The notes under the pieces are model-generated. The model was not told the origin of the DNA and did not search any database. It saw nothing but the letters and a program-made list of their open reading frames with translations. Below, piece by piece: positions 46,389-55,584 of a DNA stretch of 64,000 nucleotides. The DNA comes from RDXT01 sp033765305 (GTDB taxonomy: Bacteria; Bacteroidota; Bacteroidia; J057). The number at the start of each line of letters is the position of its first letter. The stretch's first letter is position 1. The DNA is taken from the NCBI GenBank assembly GCA_033765305.1, contig JANRID010000073.1, positions 62,001 to 126,000 of the forward strand. The letters are read 5' to 3'. A program made the translations under genes and the position numbers.

Positions 46389-46975
46389 TCAGTATCGGGA
46401 TCACCGGCGGCATCGGCAGCGGCAAAACCCATGTATGTGAACGGTTTGAGGCCCGCGGATTCCGGATCTACCACGCAGACGCCCGCGCCCGCGCGCTGAT
46501 GAACAGCGACCCGGAACTGGTGGAAGGTGTCACCCGCCTCTTCGGCAAGGAAGCCTACCTGCCCGACGGCACCCTCAACCGCCCCCTGATCAGCAGTGTC
46601 GTGTTCAAGGACCGGGACCGGCTGCAGGCGCTCAACGCCCTGGTGCATCCGGCTACGGGCCGCGATTTTATCCGGTGGTCGGAGGAGGCGCGCGAGGGAT
46701 ACGGAAAGCCGTTTCTGCTCAAAGAAGCTGCCATTCTGTATGAAAGCGGCTCGCATCTGCTCAACCAGGCGGTGATCACGGTATATGCGCCCAAGCACCT
46801 GCGCCTGAGCCGGGTCGCCGGCCGCGACGGGCTCAGCGAAGCGGCGGCCCTGGCCCGGATGGATAAGCAGTGGCCGGAGCTGGAGAAGCTGTCCAGGGCC
46901 GATTTTGTCATCTATAATGACGGGCGGCATGATCTGGAGGTGCAGATCGACGAAGCAATCCGCTTTTTTTCCTGA
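46379..46975 (+). CDS. coaE: Dephospho-CoA kinase
   Basis: A 198-residue P-loop kinase, the last step of coenzyme A synthesis. Walker A is GGIGSGKT (about residues 9-16). Family motifs follow: FRIYHADARARALM (substrate Asp), NRPLISSVVFKDRDRLQALNALVHP, LLKEAAILYESG and SRADFVIYNDG near the end. It overlaps the ybbR-like gene by 10 bp and is convergent with the LytS-type kinase gene, with six bases between the stops. Confidence 0.94.
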   Translation: MAIISIGITGGIGSGKTHVCERFEARGFRIYHADARARALMNSDPELVEGVTRLFGKEAYLPDGTLNRPLISSVVFKDRDRLQALNALVHPATGRDFIRWSEEAREGYGKPFLLKEAAILYESGSHLLNQAVITVYAPKHLRLSRVAGRDGLSEAAALARMDKQWPELEKLSRADFVIYNDGRHDLEVQIDEAIRFFS

Positions 46976-46981
46976 TCCCGC

Positions 46982-49873
46982 TCAGGCGGGGTCCAGCAGC
47001 GGAACCGAAACGGTAAATACCCCTCCGGCATCGGAAATCTGCACCGGGCGGTCCGAAAGCAGCCGGTAGCGCTGGCGGATATTGTCCAGCCCGAGACGGG
47101 TGGATGCCACAGGGCTGCGCTTGAGCCGGATTCCGTTCCGCACCACCAGGGTATCCTCCGGGCCGGCTTCTATGCTGACTGTAAGCGGATGGGTACGGGA
47201 AATGACATTGTGCTTGATGGCATTCTCGATAAGGAGCTGCAGGGTCAGCGGCGGCAGCCTGCGGGTCCGGGCCGCCTCCGGCACGGCAAGCTCGATGCGC
47301 AGGCTTTCGCCGTAGCGGCGGCGCTGGAGGTAGATGTAGGTTTCGGCGAGCTGAAGCTCTTCGGCCAGGGATATGAGGGGCTTTTCCCGGTAGCTGAGCA
47401 TGTTGCGGAACAGATCCGAGAGCTTGTTCACATATTCCACCGCTGCGGCCGGCTCCGCTTCGATGATGGCGGCCAGGGTATTGAAGGCATTGAAGAGGAA
47501 GTGCGGGTTGACCTGGCTGCGGAGGGTTTCAAATTCAAAGCGGATATTTTCCTGCTCCAGCCTCGCGCGCTCGCGCAGGCGGCGTTCGCGCAGGCGCACC
47601 CAGGCCCAGGCTACCGCAGCTGCGGCTGCGGCGCAGAGCCCCAGAAACCACCAGGTGAGCCAGAACGGCGGACGGACGCGGAAGCTGTAGCGGATGAGGT
47701 CGGACGGCTGTCCGTAGAGGGCGCAGCGCAGCTCGAAGGTGTAGCTGCCGGCCGCAAGCCGGGGGTAGGTGACCTGAAAGTCCCGGGTATCGGTCCAGCC
47801 GAGGTCGTAGCCCAGCAGGCGGTACTGATACGTTACGGCTTCCGGCTCGCGGAACCAGAGGCCGGAGAAGGAAAAGGTGAGGTGGTTTTCCGAATAGGCG
47901 TAGGTATGCCGGGCGGTATCGCTGTATTCGGTCAGGAAGATGCGGGGCGGCGCCAGGTAGAGCCGGGGAGCGGTGCGCAGGACGGGGTAGGCTGCCTGGT
48001 AGCAGAGCAGCCCTTCGCGGGTGCCGATCCAGATGTGGCCTGCGCTGTCCAGCGCCGCCGCATTCAGTTCGGGGCTGAATGTGCTGCCGGTTTCCGCCGT
48101 GAAATACTGCCACTGCCTGCTGGCGGGGTCGTACAGGTCCAGGCCGCCGCTGTGGGCGGCGAGGATACGCCCTTCCGGGTCCTGGGCGATGCTGGCAATG
48201 AGCCCGCTGCGCAGCCCCTGCGCAGGCCCTGTGCGTGTAAACTGCTGCCCGTCGTAGGCGTACAGCCCTGAATCCGCCACGTTGAACCAGATGCGGCCGC
48301 TCCGGTCCTCGAGAATGGAATAGACCGTGGCATTGCCCAGCCCGGCCTGTGCGGCATAGCTGGCAAACTGTCCCTGCTCGTAGCAGACGATGCCTTTGCC
48401 GTCGGCGGCAAACCACACGCGGCCCTGGCGGTCGGGGTGGATGTCGTAGAGGTAGGCGGCACCGGTTCCCGGCTCGTGCCTGAAGGCCCCGAACGGCGGC
48501 TCCTGGCTCCGGGCGGCGCCGCCGAGCGTGGAGAGCCATACCTGCTGCCCGTCGCCTGCAATGGCCCACACGCTGCCGTCGGGTAGCCCTTCGCGTTTCC
48601 GCAGGGAGCGCATAGGGCCCCGCTCCGGATTCAGGCGGATAATCCCCTGGTCGAAGGTGCCCAGCCAGAGCTCCTGCGCTGCGTCCTGCCACATGGAAAT
48701 GACGCCTCCCGGCCCCGGTTCGATGGCGTAGCGCTGCATATCAGGCTGCATCGGATCGCCGCGCAGGGCGTAGAGCCCTTGCGGATCGGCAGCCCAGAGG
48801 GTCTGCCGGCCGGCATCGGCCAGCAGGGCCTGCATGCGGGCGGGTGCGCCGGGCACACGCTGGAGCCGGAGCAGCGTCCGCTGCAGCCCGCTGCGTGCCG
48901 CAGCCGCCCACAGGTTGCCTTCCTGGTCGTATTGCAGGGCATGCACAGCGCCCCGGCTGAGGGTGTCGCGGCGGCGCAGCCGCAGGGTTGCCGCATCCAG
49001 CGCCAGCAGGCTGCCGCTTTCGGTGCCGGCCCAGATCTCGTCCCCGGCGCGGGCCAGCGCAGTCACGGGCCCGTAGGTCCAGGGCTGATCTTCGGGAAGA
49101 TAGGTCCAGGTATTCCGGCCGGGGTCGTAGCGGCACACACCGGCGTCATAGCCGCCCATCCAGATCTGGCCGTCGGGGCCTGCCAGCACCGACCGCACGA
49201 TATGATCGGGCAGGCCCTGGGCCGGGGCGAGGCTGCGCACAGTCTTGCGGCCCGACGGGTCCAGGCTGCAGGCAGCGGCACCGGCATCGGTGCCGCACCA
49301 GACCTGGCCGCCGGGCCCGGCAGCCAGCCCGTATGCCACGAGGTCCGGCAGGCCATCCTCGGTTCCGAACTGGTACAGGTGGATACCGTTGAAGCCGTAC
49401 ACCCCTTCGCCGTAGGTTGAGATCCACATGACGCCGGTGCGGTCGAAGGCAATGCCGGTAATCCGGCGGGACGGCGTGCCTTCCTCGGGCTCCCAGGCCT
49501 GGAGGCTGTCGCGCACCAGGCAGCATACCGATCCGTCTTCGCAGCCGGCCCAGATGCGGCCGGCGGCATCCTGGCCCAGGGCCGTTACCGGCCGGCTGCG
49601 GCTGGAAGGAATGAGCCGCAGCCGGGCGCCGTCATAGCGCCAAAGCCCTTCCGGGCTGCCTAGCCACAGAATGCCGTCGGCATCCTCGAGCAGGGCGCGC
49701 GGCACCGGGAGATGGTCGGGCTGGAACAACGGAGCAGGCGGATGCCAGGCATACTGGGCCGGCAGTACAGACCACAGCACCCCCGATACGGCTGCCCAGA
49801 GGCCTGCGGCAACGCTCCACCGCAGGAGCCTCCGTCCGATAAGCTGTACTGCTGCCCTGTTTCCCACGCGCAT
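46982..49873 (-). CDS. Propeller-domain sensor kinase, LytS/YehU (His_kinase) type
   Basis: A 963-residue membrane sensor kinase. An N-terminal helix or signal (about 12-40) is followed by about 14 two-component-propeller repeats forming two seven-blade beta-propellers in the periplasm (about 45-640; units such as ILWLGSPEGLWRYDG, IWMGGYDAGVCRYD, LWLGTFDQGIIRLN). A Y_Y_Y domain follows (about 650-735; YQYRLLGYDLGWTDTRDF, YTFELRCALYG), then a membrane helix (about 741-763) and a LytS-type kinase core with His791 in VNPHFLFNAFNTL and an N-box LIENAIKHN. The start at 49873 is preferred over 49945. These kinases usually pair with LytTR regulators; the only one here is 12 kb away at 61.98 kb. Confidence 0.9.
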   Translation of the reverse strand: MRVGNRAAVQLIGRRLLRWSVAAGLWAAVSGVLWSVLPAQYAWHPPAPLFQPDHLPVPRALLEDADGILWLGSPEGLWRYDGARLRLIPSSRSRPVTALGQDAAGRIWAGCEDGSVCCLVRDSLQAWEPEEGTPSRRITGIAFDRTGVMWISTYGEGVYGFNGIHLYQFGTEDGLPDLVAYGLAAGPGGQVWCGTDAGAAACSLDPSGRKTVRSLAPAQGLPDHIVRSVLAGPDGQIWMGGYDAGVCRYDPGRNTWTYLPEDQPWTYGPVTALARAGDEIWAGTESGSLLALDAATLRLRRRDTLSRGAVHALQYDQEGNLWAAAARSGLQRTLLRLQRVPGAPARMQALLADAGRQTLWAADPQGLYALRGDPMQPDMQRYAIEPGPGGVISMWQDAAQELWLGTFDQGIIRLNPERGPMRSLRKREGLPDGSVWAIAGDGQQVWLSTLGGAARSQEPPFGAFRHEPGTGAAYLYDIHPDRQGRVWFAADGKGIVCYEQGQFASYAAQAGLGNATVYSILEDRSGRIWFNVADSGLYAYDGQQFTRTGPAQGLRSGLIASIAQDPEGRILAAHSGGLDLYDPASRQWQYFTAETGSTFSPELNAAALDSAGHIWIGTREGLLCYQAAYPVLRTAPRLYLAPPRIFLTEYSDTARHTYAYSENHLTFSFSGLWFREPEAVTYQYRLLGYDLGWTDTRDFQVTYPRLAAGSYTFELRCALYGQPSDLIRYSFRVRPPFWLTWWFLGLCAAAAAAVAWAWVRLRERRLRERARLEQENIRFEFETLRSQVNPHFLFNAFNTLAAIIEAEPAAAVEYVNKLSDLFRNMLSYREKPLISLAEELQLAETYIYLQRRRYGESLRIELAVPEAARTRRLPPLTLQLLIENAIKHNVISRTHPLTVSIEAGPEDTLVVRNGIRLKRSPVASTRLGLDNIRQRYRLLSDRPVQISDAGGVFTVSVPLLDPA

Positions 49874-49955
49874 CGGATGGCATTCAGGAGCCACCGGGTT
49901 CAATATGGCAGGATTGGCGGAGGATGTCAATGCCTGGCGGACCAATGCAGGGATT

Positions 49956-50504
49956 TCACCGACGAAACGCCGCCGATACGCTCACCTGGATTTCTTCCGC
50001 TACTTTCTCCGTGACCAGCTTGGGAATGGCAATCTGATGCTCGGCCAGGGGCACGGTGAAGCTGGTGCTGACCTGCAGGGTATTCCCCTTCGACACGATG
50101 CTGGCCCGGATGATGCGCTCCGCCGCGACGCCGTGCACGGTGAGCAGGCCTTTGGCCCGCACCGTGTAGGAGCCCGGCTGGGTAACGTCGGTGTCCTCGA
50201 TGATGCGCCCGGTGAAGGATGCCTGGGGAAACCGGCCAGCTTCCATGTACTTTTCCCGGAAATGATCGCGCTGCAGCTCGCTGTTGAACCCTGCAAACGA
50301 CTGGATGTCCACAGAAAATGCGAACGAGCGGGCCGCAGGGTCGATCACGCCGGCCAGCGCGCCGGATGCTGCGCGGATCACTTCCAGCGGCGCGTCGGAC
50401 ACGAAGGACACCTGGCCTGCGGTACAGGTATATTTCAGGGTTTGGGCAGCTGCGGGCGGCAGGCAGGCACCCAGCAGGATGCATAGCGCCAGTCGGAGGT
50501 TCAT
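49956..50504 (-). CDS. YceI family protein, exported
   Basis: A 182-residue periplasmic protein with a signal peptide (RLALCILLGACLPPAAAQ). The YceI lipocalin-like barrel is seen in KYTCTAGQVSFVSDAPLEVIRA, IDPAARSFAFSVDIQSFAGFNSELQRDHFREKYMEA and the paired strands FTGRIIEDTD, YTVRAKGLLTVHG and IIRASIVSKGNTLQV. The family binds isoprenoid lipids in some members. The fragment FAFSVDIQSF with HFREKYMEA is the most diagnostic. It is 82 bp upstream of the propeller kinase gene and 57 bp downstream of the lipoprotein gene on the same strand. Confidence 0.9.
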   Translation of the reverse strand: MNLRLALCILLGACLPPAAAQTLKYTCTAGQVSFVSDAPLEVIRAASGALAGVIDPAARSFAFSVDIQSFAGFNSELQRDHFREKYMEAGRFPQASFTGRIIEDTDVTQPGSYTVRAKGLLTVHGVAAERIIRASIVSKGNTLQVSTSFTVPLAEHQIAIPKLVTEKVAEEIQVSVSAAFRR

Positions 50505-50561
50505 TGCACGGGTAGTCTTGATCAGATGTACCTGTTTAACGTACAGGCGGGCCCGCTGGTA

Positions 50562-51023
50562 TCAGTGCCGGAAGCTCAGCTTGCGCATAAACGCATCGAA
50601 CTCCTGCACCCAGGGCTCGTAGTAGCTGACGCGCTGGCGGAATGCGGGGGTCAGGTCGCGGAGGGTGCGGCTGTAGGGCTGATTGAGCAGCGCGCCCAGG
50701 AAATCAGCCACCTCCTCGGAAGAGGCGTAGCGCTGCCAGCCGTCGAACTCCCGGCTGATCTTTTCAATGGCGGTTTCATTGTCGAAGTAAAACCGCCGGA
50801 TATGCGCCATTGCCGAATCCTCGCGGGGAATGCTGTAAGCCTCCTGCAGCAGCTGGGCGGTTTTCTCGGCCAGGCGCAGGTATTTTTTTTCGGTTTCGAG
50901 CGAAGAATGGGCCACGGCATACAGTTCGCCGCGGGCTTCGGGCGAAAGCGCGCCCCCGCGCGGGCTGTAGCAGGCGGCAGCCAGCAGGCAGAGCGGAATC
51001 AGGAGCCGGTACATCGGGCGCAT
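50562..51023 (-). CDS. Small lipoprotein of unknown function
   Basis: A 153-residue protein beginning with a lipoprotein signal (MYRLLIPLCLLAAAC; Cys at about residue 18 from the ATG at 51023, an alternative ATG is at 51014). The mature part is helical and rich in charged and aromatic residues (ETEKKYLRLAEKTAQLLQEA, RRFYFDNETAIEKISREFDGW, YYEPWVQEFDAF). I do not recognise a family. A longer open frame to 51317 would overlap the start of the divergent PPIase gene and is rejected. Confidence 0.7.
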   Translation of the reverse strand: MRPMYRLLIPLCLLAAACYSPRGGALSPEARGELYAVAHSSLETEKKYLRLAEKTAQLLQEAYSIPREDSAMAHIRRFYFDNETAIEKISREFDGWQRYASSEEVADFLGALLNQPYSRTLRDLTPAFRQRVSYYEPWVQEFDAFMRKLSFRH

Positions 51024-51126
51024 GCGGAAGGCAGACCAGGGTTCAGTTGCCCGAAAGTGCCAATTGCATTGCTTCTTTCCAAATCCCTCCCGTACTTTCC
51101 GGACATTTCCGTATGTCCCCATCCCT

Positions 51127-51795
51127 ATGCGCAGGATTCTGACTCTCTTCTTGCTTGCAGCAGCCCTGGGAGGGCTTGCGCAGCCCGGAGCCACCGCCAA
51201 ACCGAAGAAACCCAAGAAAATGAAGACCGACTTTCTGGTGACGATTTCGACCTCCTTCGGCGACATGCAGGCCATTCTGTATGATGCCACCCCGAAGCAC
51301 AAGGCCAACTTCATCAAGCTGGCCCAGGAAGGCTACTTCGACAGCACGACCTTCCACCGGGTGATCCAGGATTTCATGATCCAGGGCGGCGACCCGAACA
51401 GCAAGCCCGGCGGCAATGCCGCCCAGATCGGCAGCGGCGGGCCGGGCTACACCGTGGATGCCGAATTTGTGCCGGGGCTGAGCCATGTCAAGGGTGCCCT
51501 GTCTGCCGCCCGCCAGGGGGACCAGGTCAATCCGAAGCGCGCCTCCAGCGGCAGCCAGTTTTACATCGTGCACAACGGCCAGCGCTGCGTGCATCTCAAC
51601 GGCCAGTACACCGTGTTTGGCCAGGTGATCAACGGGCTGGACGTCATCGATGCCATCGCTGCGCAGCCGGTGGACCGCCGCATGGGCGACCGGCCCCGCA
51701 CCGATATCCGCATGACGGTGAAGGTGGAGGAGATGAAGCGCAAAAAAATCACCGAAGAATACGGCTACACGTATCCGGAGGAAAGCGCGCAGTAA
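51127..51795 (+). CDS. Peptidyl-prolyl cis-trans isomerase, cyclophilin type, exported
   Basis: A 222-residue cyclophilin with a cleavable signal (RILTLFLLAAALGGLAQ) and a basic linker PKKPKKMK. The catalytic domain (about 36-205) has FGDMQAILYDATPKHKANF, TFHRVIQDFMIQGGDP (with the catalytic Arg and Phe), SGSQFYIV and GQYTVFGQVINGLDV. It catalyses proline isomerisation of exported proteins in the periplasm. The ATG at 51127 was chosen because the open frame to 51022 adds no signal character and runs into the divergent lipoprotein gene. A weak promoter-like TACTTTC is at 51093-51099. The Omp85 gene follows after 36 bp, so both may serve outer-membrane biogenesis. Confidence 0.9.
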   Translation: MRRILTLFLLAAALGGLAQPGATAKPKKPKKMKTDFLVTISTSFGDMQAILYDATPKHKANFIKLAQEGYFDSTTFHRVIQDFMIQGGDPNSKPGGNAAQIGSGGPGYTVDAEFVPGLSHVKGALSAARQGDQVNPKRASSGSQFYIVHNGQRCVHLNGQYTVFGQVINGLDVIDAIAAQPVDRRMGDRPRTDIRMTVKVEEMKRKKITEEYGYTYPEESAQ

Positions 51796-51831
51796 GCGGC
51801 CTGTCCGGATTTTCGGTAACTTGGCTGGACC

Positions 51832-53595
51832 ATGATTCCACGATGCGGGTCCGGCTGGCGCTGCTGCGCGGCGGTTTTGAGTGCCTGGGTGCTGCTGCAC
51901 GCGCATGCGCGCGCGCAGGTGCTGGATATTGAATACACCCGGCCTGTGCCGGCAGCATTCCGGCGCGACGCGGAGGCGTGGCTGGCGCCCTTCCGGCCCA
52001 GTCTGGCCGCGGGTCTGGTGCCTGATACCGCATGGGCAGCCTTCCGGGCGGCGGGGCGGCTCGAATGCCGGGCCGATACGCTGCTGCTGAGCGAAGGCCG
52101 CATCCGCCTGCGGCTCGACCCCGGGCCGCTGTATCTCCTCGATTCGCTCGAACTGGCAGGCCTGGATGCCCCGCATCTCCAGCGCCACCGCCTCGAAACG
52201 CCCCGGCGGCCTGCGCCGCTCGACTGGCAGGGCCTCGAAACGCGCCTGCGCAGCTGCCTGGACGGCTTCCAGCAGGAAGGATACCCGTTTGCAGCCTTCA
52301 GTGGCCTGCGCCTGCGCTACCGGCAGGGCGGCGGCGATACCATCTACTGCACGGTATCCTACCGCTTCGATCCGGGGGCCCGCGTGCAGATCGACAGCGT
52401 GCGGATCGGGGGAGAGATCCGCGAGCGCCCGGCCTTTGTGTATGCCTACGCCCGGCTGGCGCCGGGCGATCTCTACAGCCAGCAGGCCATCGAGGATGCA
52501 GCCCGCCTGCTCGGCAATTCGATGTACTATGAAATAGCCGGGCCGCCGGAGGTGCAGTTCCGGCCCGATGCCGGCGCGGTGGTGACGCTGCCCCTCGAAC
52601 CGCGCCGCGCAGGCCGGCTGGACGTGCTGCTGGGCATCCTGCCCGCATCGGGCCCGGACCGCTCGCTGCAGGTGACCGGCCTGGCGGACATCCTGCTGGT
52701 GAGCCCGTTCCGTGCCGGGGAGGTCATCCGGCTCAAGTACCGCAAGCTCACCCAGACTTCGCAGCAGATGCAGGCCGGCTTTTCGTGGCCCTGCCTCTTC
52801 GGCCTGCCCCTGGGGGTGGAGGGGGAGCTGGAGCTGCTCAAGCAGCTGGAGCAGTTCCTCAACGTGGACTATGCCGGCGCGGCGACCCTGTCGGTCGCCA
52901 GCGGCCTCAGCGTGCGGCTCTTCGCGCGGCAGCGCGCCACCCGGCTGCTGTCCGCAGCCCTGAGCGATACCCTGGACGCCGGGCAGCTCGACAGCCGGCG
53001 CCGGACCTTCGGCGCCGGGCTCGCGTACGAGCAGCTCGACTACCGGATCAGCCCGTCGCGGGGGATCAGCTTCCGCCTCGATGCCGGCATCGGCACCCGC
53101 ACCATCCTGCGCAATGTGCTGCTGCCCGATGCGCTCTACGATACGCTGGACCTGACGCAGGGCCTCCGGGAGGTACGGGCGGAGGCGGCCTGGTATTATC
53201 CGCTGGCCAACCGCCATATCCTGCACCTGGCCGGGCAGGCCGCCTGGCTGGGCCTCGACCGCTACCTGCGCAACGACCAGTGGCAGCTGGGCGGGGCCCG
53301 CAGCATCCGCGGCTTCGACGAAAACCGGTTTTTTGCCGATGCGTACGGGACTGCTGTGCTGGAATACCGCTTCCGCCTGGAGCGCGACTCCTACCTGTTT
53401 GCCTTCACGGATGCCGGAGGCCTCCGCGACCGGGTGGAAAGCACCAGCCGCTGGCTGTGGGGCTGGGGGCTCGGCATGCAGTACGGCACCCGCGCCGGGC
53501 TGGTCAACCTCACCTTCGCCGCCGGAAGCACGGCCGGCGAGCCCTTCCAGCCGGCCCGGGGCAAGATCCATGTCGGGTTCATCAACCAGTTCTGA
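51832..53595 (+). CDS. Omp85/BamA-family outer-membrane protein
   Basis: A 587-residue protein with an N-terminal signal (about 10-28, CCAAVLSAWVLLHAHARAQ), two to three POTRA-like modules (about 45-235; DSLELAGLDAPHLQ, VQIDSVRIGGEIRERPAFVYAYARL), and a 16-stranded barrel. The barrel's diagnostic loop is GGARSIRGFDENRFF (about 485-499), corresponding to the VRGF/Y motif of BamA/TamA. It ends in Phe (GFINQF). Fewer POTRA domains than BamA suggest a TamA-like or BamA-paralogue role in inserting a subset of barrel proteins, or lipid-linked protein export. Close coupling to a periplasmic PPIase upstream fits an envelope folding function. Confidence 0.87.
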   Translation: MIPRCGSGWRCCAAVLSAWVLLHAHARAQVLDIEYTRPVPAAFRRDAEAWLAPFRPSLAAGLVPDTAWAAFRAAGRLECRADTLLLSEGRIRLRLDPGPLYLLDSLELAGLDAPHLQRHRLETPRRPAPLDWQGLETRLRSCLDGFQQEGYPFAAFSGLRLRYRQGGGDTIYCTVSYRFDPGARVQIDSVRIGGEIRERPAFVYAYARLAPGDLYSQQAIEDAARLLGNSMYYEIAGPPEVQFRPDAGAVVTLPLEPRRAGRLDVLLGILPASGPDRSLQVTGLADILLVSPFRAGEVIRLKYRKLTQTSQQMQAGFSWPCLFGLPLGVEGELELLKQLEQFLNVDYAGAATLSVASGLSVRLFARQRATRLLSAALSDTLDAGQLDSRRRTFGAGLAYEQLDYRISPSRGISFRLDAGIGTRTILRNVLLPDALYDTLDLTQGLREVRAEAAWYYPLANRHILHLAGQAAWLGLDRYLRNDQWQLGGARSIRGFDENRFFADAYGTAVLEYRFRLERDSYLFAFTDAGGLRDRVESTSRWLWGWGLGMQYGTRAGLVNLTFAAGSTAGEPFQPARGKIHVGFINQF

Positions 53596-53619
53596 AGGGC
53601 CGCCCGCAGCAAACTTTCA

Positions 53620-53651
53620 TTTGTAAAATGCAGTTATTAGCGTGAAATTTG
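53620..53651 (+). promoter_or_regulatory. Promoter of lepA
   Basis: TTTG at 53620-53623, 20 bp, GAAATTTG at 53644-53651 (one mismatch to TAnnTTTG), 49 bp before the lepA ATG. Confidence 0.5.
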
Positions 53652-53700
53652 CCTGTTTACCGGACTCCGGGGCCGTATCCTACCGGGCCGAAGCTATCCT

Positions 53701-55488
53701 ATGAAGCACATTCGCAACTTTTGCATTATTGCCCATATCGATCACGGGAAAAGCACCCTGGCCGACCGCATGCTCGAAGCGACCAACACGCTCTCGAAGC
53801 GCGAAATGATGGACCAGGTGCTGGACAATATGGATCTGGAGCGGGAAAAGGGCATTACCATCAAGAGCCACGCCATTCAGATGGTGTACGAGCATGCAGG
53901 GCAGTCCTATGTGCTCAACCTGATCGATACGCCCGGCCACGTGGACTTTTCCTACGAGGTCTCGCGTGCCATTTCCTCCTGCGAAGGTGCGCTGCTGGTC
54001 GTGGATGCAGCCCAGGGGATCGAGGCGCAGACCATTTCCAACCTCTACCTTGCCCTGGAGCACGATCTGACCATTATCCCGGTGCTCAACAAAATCGATC
54101 TGCCCAGTGCCCGCATCGAGGAGGTGAGCGATGAAATTGTGGAAATGCTCGGGTGCAAGCGCGAAGAAATTGTGCTGGCCAGCGCCAAAAACGGCATCGG
54201 CATCGATGATATTCTGGAGCACATCGTGCGGGTGATCCCGCCGCCCAAAGGCGAGCCTGAGGCGCCGCTGAAAGCCCTCATTTTCGACTCGGTGTTCAAT
54301 TCCTACCGGGGCACGATCGTGTATTTCCGCGTATTCGACGGCGCGATCCGCAAAGGGGATTCGGTAAAATTCATGGCTACCCAGGCCGAATATGTCGTGG
54401 ACGAGGTGGGCATCCTGCGGCTGCACCAGCATCCGGTGACGGAAGTGGGCGCCGGCGACGTAGGCTACCTGATCGCCGGGATCAAAAACCTGCGCGAGGT
54501 CAAGGTCGGCGATACCATCACGCACCGCAGCCGCCCTTCCGAATCGGCGGTCAAAGGCTTTCAGGAAGTGAAGCCGATGGTCTTTGCGGGGATTTATCCG
54601 GTGGATTCCGAAGAATTCGAAGAGCTCCGCGACTCCCTCGACAAGCTCAAGCTCAACGACGCCTCGCTGGTGTACCAGCCGGAGACCTCGGCAGCGCTGG
54701 GCTATGGCTTCCGCGCCGGCTTCCTGGGCATGCTGCACATGGAAATCGTGCAGGAGCGTCTGGAGCGCGAGTTCAATATGACGGTCATCACCACCGTGCC
54801 CAACGTAGGCTTCAAAGCCATGCTGACCGACGGCACGGAGATCGAGATCAACAGCCCCGCCGATCTGCCCGAAGCGACCCGCATCGACGAGCTGATGGAG
54901 CCCTTTATCAAGGCGCAGATCATCACCAAGTCCGAATTCATCGGCCGGATCATGGAACTGTGCATCGAAAAACGGGGCAAATTCAAAAATCAGGTGTATC
55001 TCACCCCTGAGCGGGTCGAGCTGAGCTTCGAGCTGCCCCTGGCCGAGGTGGTGTTCGACTTTTTCGACAAGCTGAAGACCATTTCCCGGGGCTACGCCTC
55101 CTTCGACTACGAGCTGATCGGGTTTCAGCCTTCCAAGCTGGTCAAAATGGACATCCTGCTCAACGGCGATCCCGTGGATGCCCTCAGCTCGCTCATCCAC
55201 CGCGACAAAGCGTATGATTTCGGCAAAAAGATCTGCCTGAAACTCAAGGATCTGATTCCGCGCCAGCAGTACGAGGTGGCGATCCAGGCCGCGGTGGGGG
55301 CCAAGGTCATCGCACGGGAAACGGTCAAGGCAATCCGCAAGGACGTGACCGCCAAGTGCTACGGCGGGGACATCTCCCGGAAGCGCAAGCTGCTCGAGCG
55401 CCAGAAGGAAGGGAAAAAACGCATGCGCCAGGTCGGCAGCGTCGAGGTGCCGCAAAGCGCTTTCCATGCCGTGCTGAAGCTGGACTGA
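53701..55488 (+). CDS. lepA: Elongation factor 4 (LepA)
   Basis: A 595-residue translational GTPase that acts on the ribosome during initiation or back-translocation. G1 AHIDHGKSTLADR is at residues about 11-23, G2 EREKGITIKS, G3 DTPGHVDFSYEV, G4 NKIDLPSA and the G5 ASAKNGIG. Domains II, III (EEFEELRDSLDKLKLND, LGYGFRAGFLGMLHMEI) and V follow, then the LepA-specific C-terminal domain (SRKRKLLERQKEGKKRM). Length matches the family (about 595-600). It starts a transcript after the Omp85 gene. Confidence 0.97.
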   Translation: MKHIRNFCIIAHIDHGKSTLADRMLEATNTLSKREMMDQVLDNMDLEREKGITIKSHAIQMVYEHAGQSYVLNLIDTPGHVDFSYEVSRAISSCEGALLVVDAAQGIEAQTISNLYLALEHDLTIIPVLNKIDLPSARIEEVSDEIVEMLGCKREEIVLASAKNGIGIDDILEHIVRVIPPPKGEPEAPLKALIFDSVFNSYRGTIVYFRVFDGAIRKGDSVKFMATQAEYVVDEVGILRLHQHPVTEVGAGDVGYLIAGIKNLREVKVGDTITHRSRPSESAVKGFQEVKPMVFAGIYPVDSEEFEELRDSLDKLKLNDASLVYQPETSAALGYGFRAGFLGMLHMEIVQERLEREFNMTVITTVPNVGFKAMLTDGTEIEINSPADLPEATRIDELMEPFIKAQIITKSEFIGRIMELCIEKRGKFKNQVYLTPERVELSFELPLAEVVFDFFDKLKTISRGYASFDYELIGFQPSKLVKMDILLNGDPVDALSSLIHRDKAYDFGKKICLKLKDLIPRQQYEVAIQAAVGAKVIARETVKAIRKDVTAKCYGGDISRKRKLLERQKEGKKRMRQVGSVEVPQSAFHAVLKLD

Positions 55489-55584
55489 GGCGCCGGGCAA
55501 CTATTGTACTGTCCGGGCGCAACTGTGTCCGCGAACTGACGTACCAGACAGCAGGATTGCCCCTTCCGCTTCAGCCCCTTCCGC

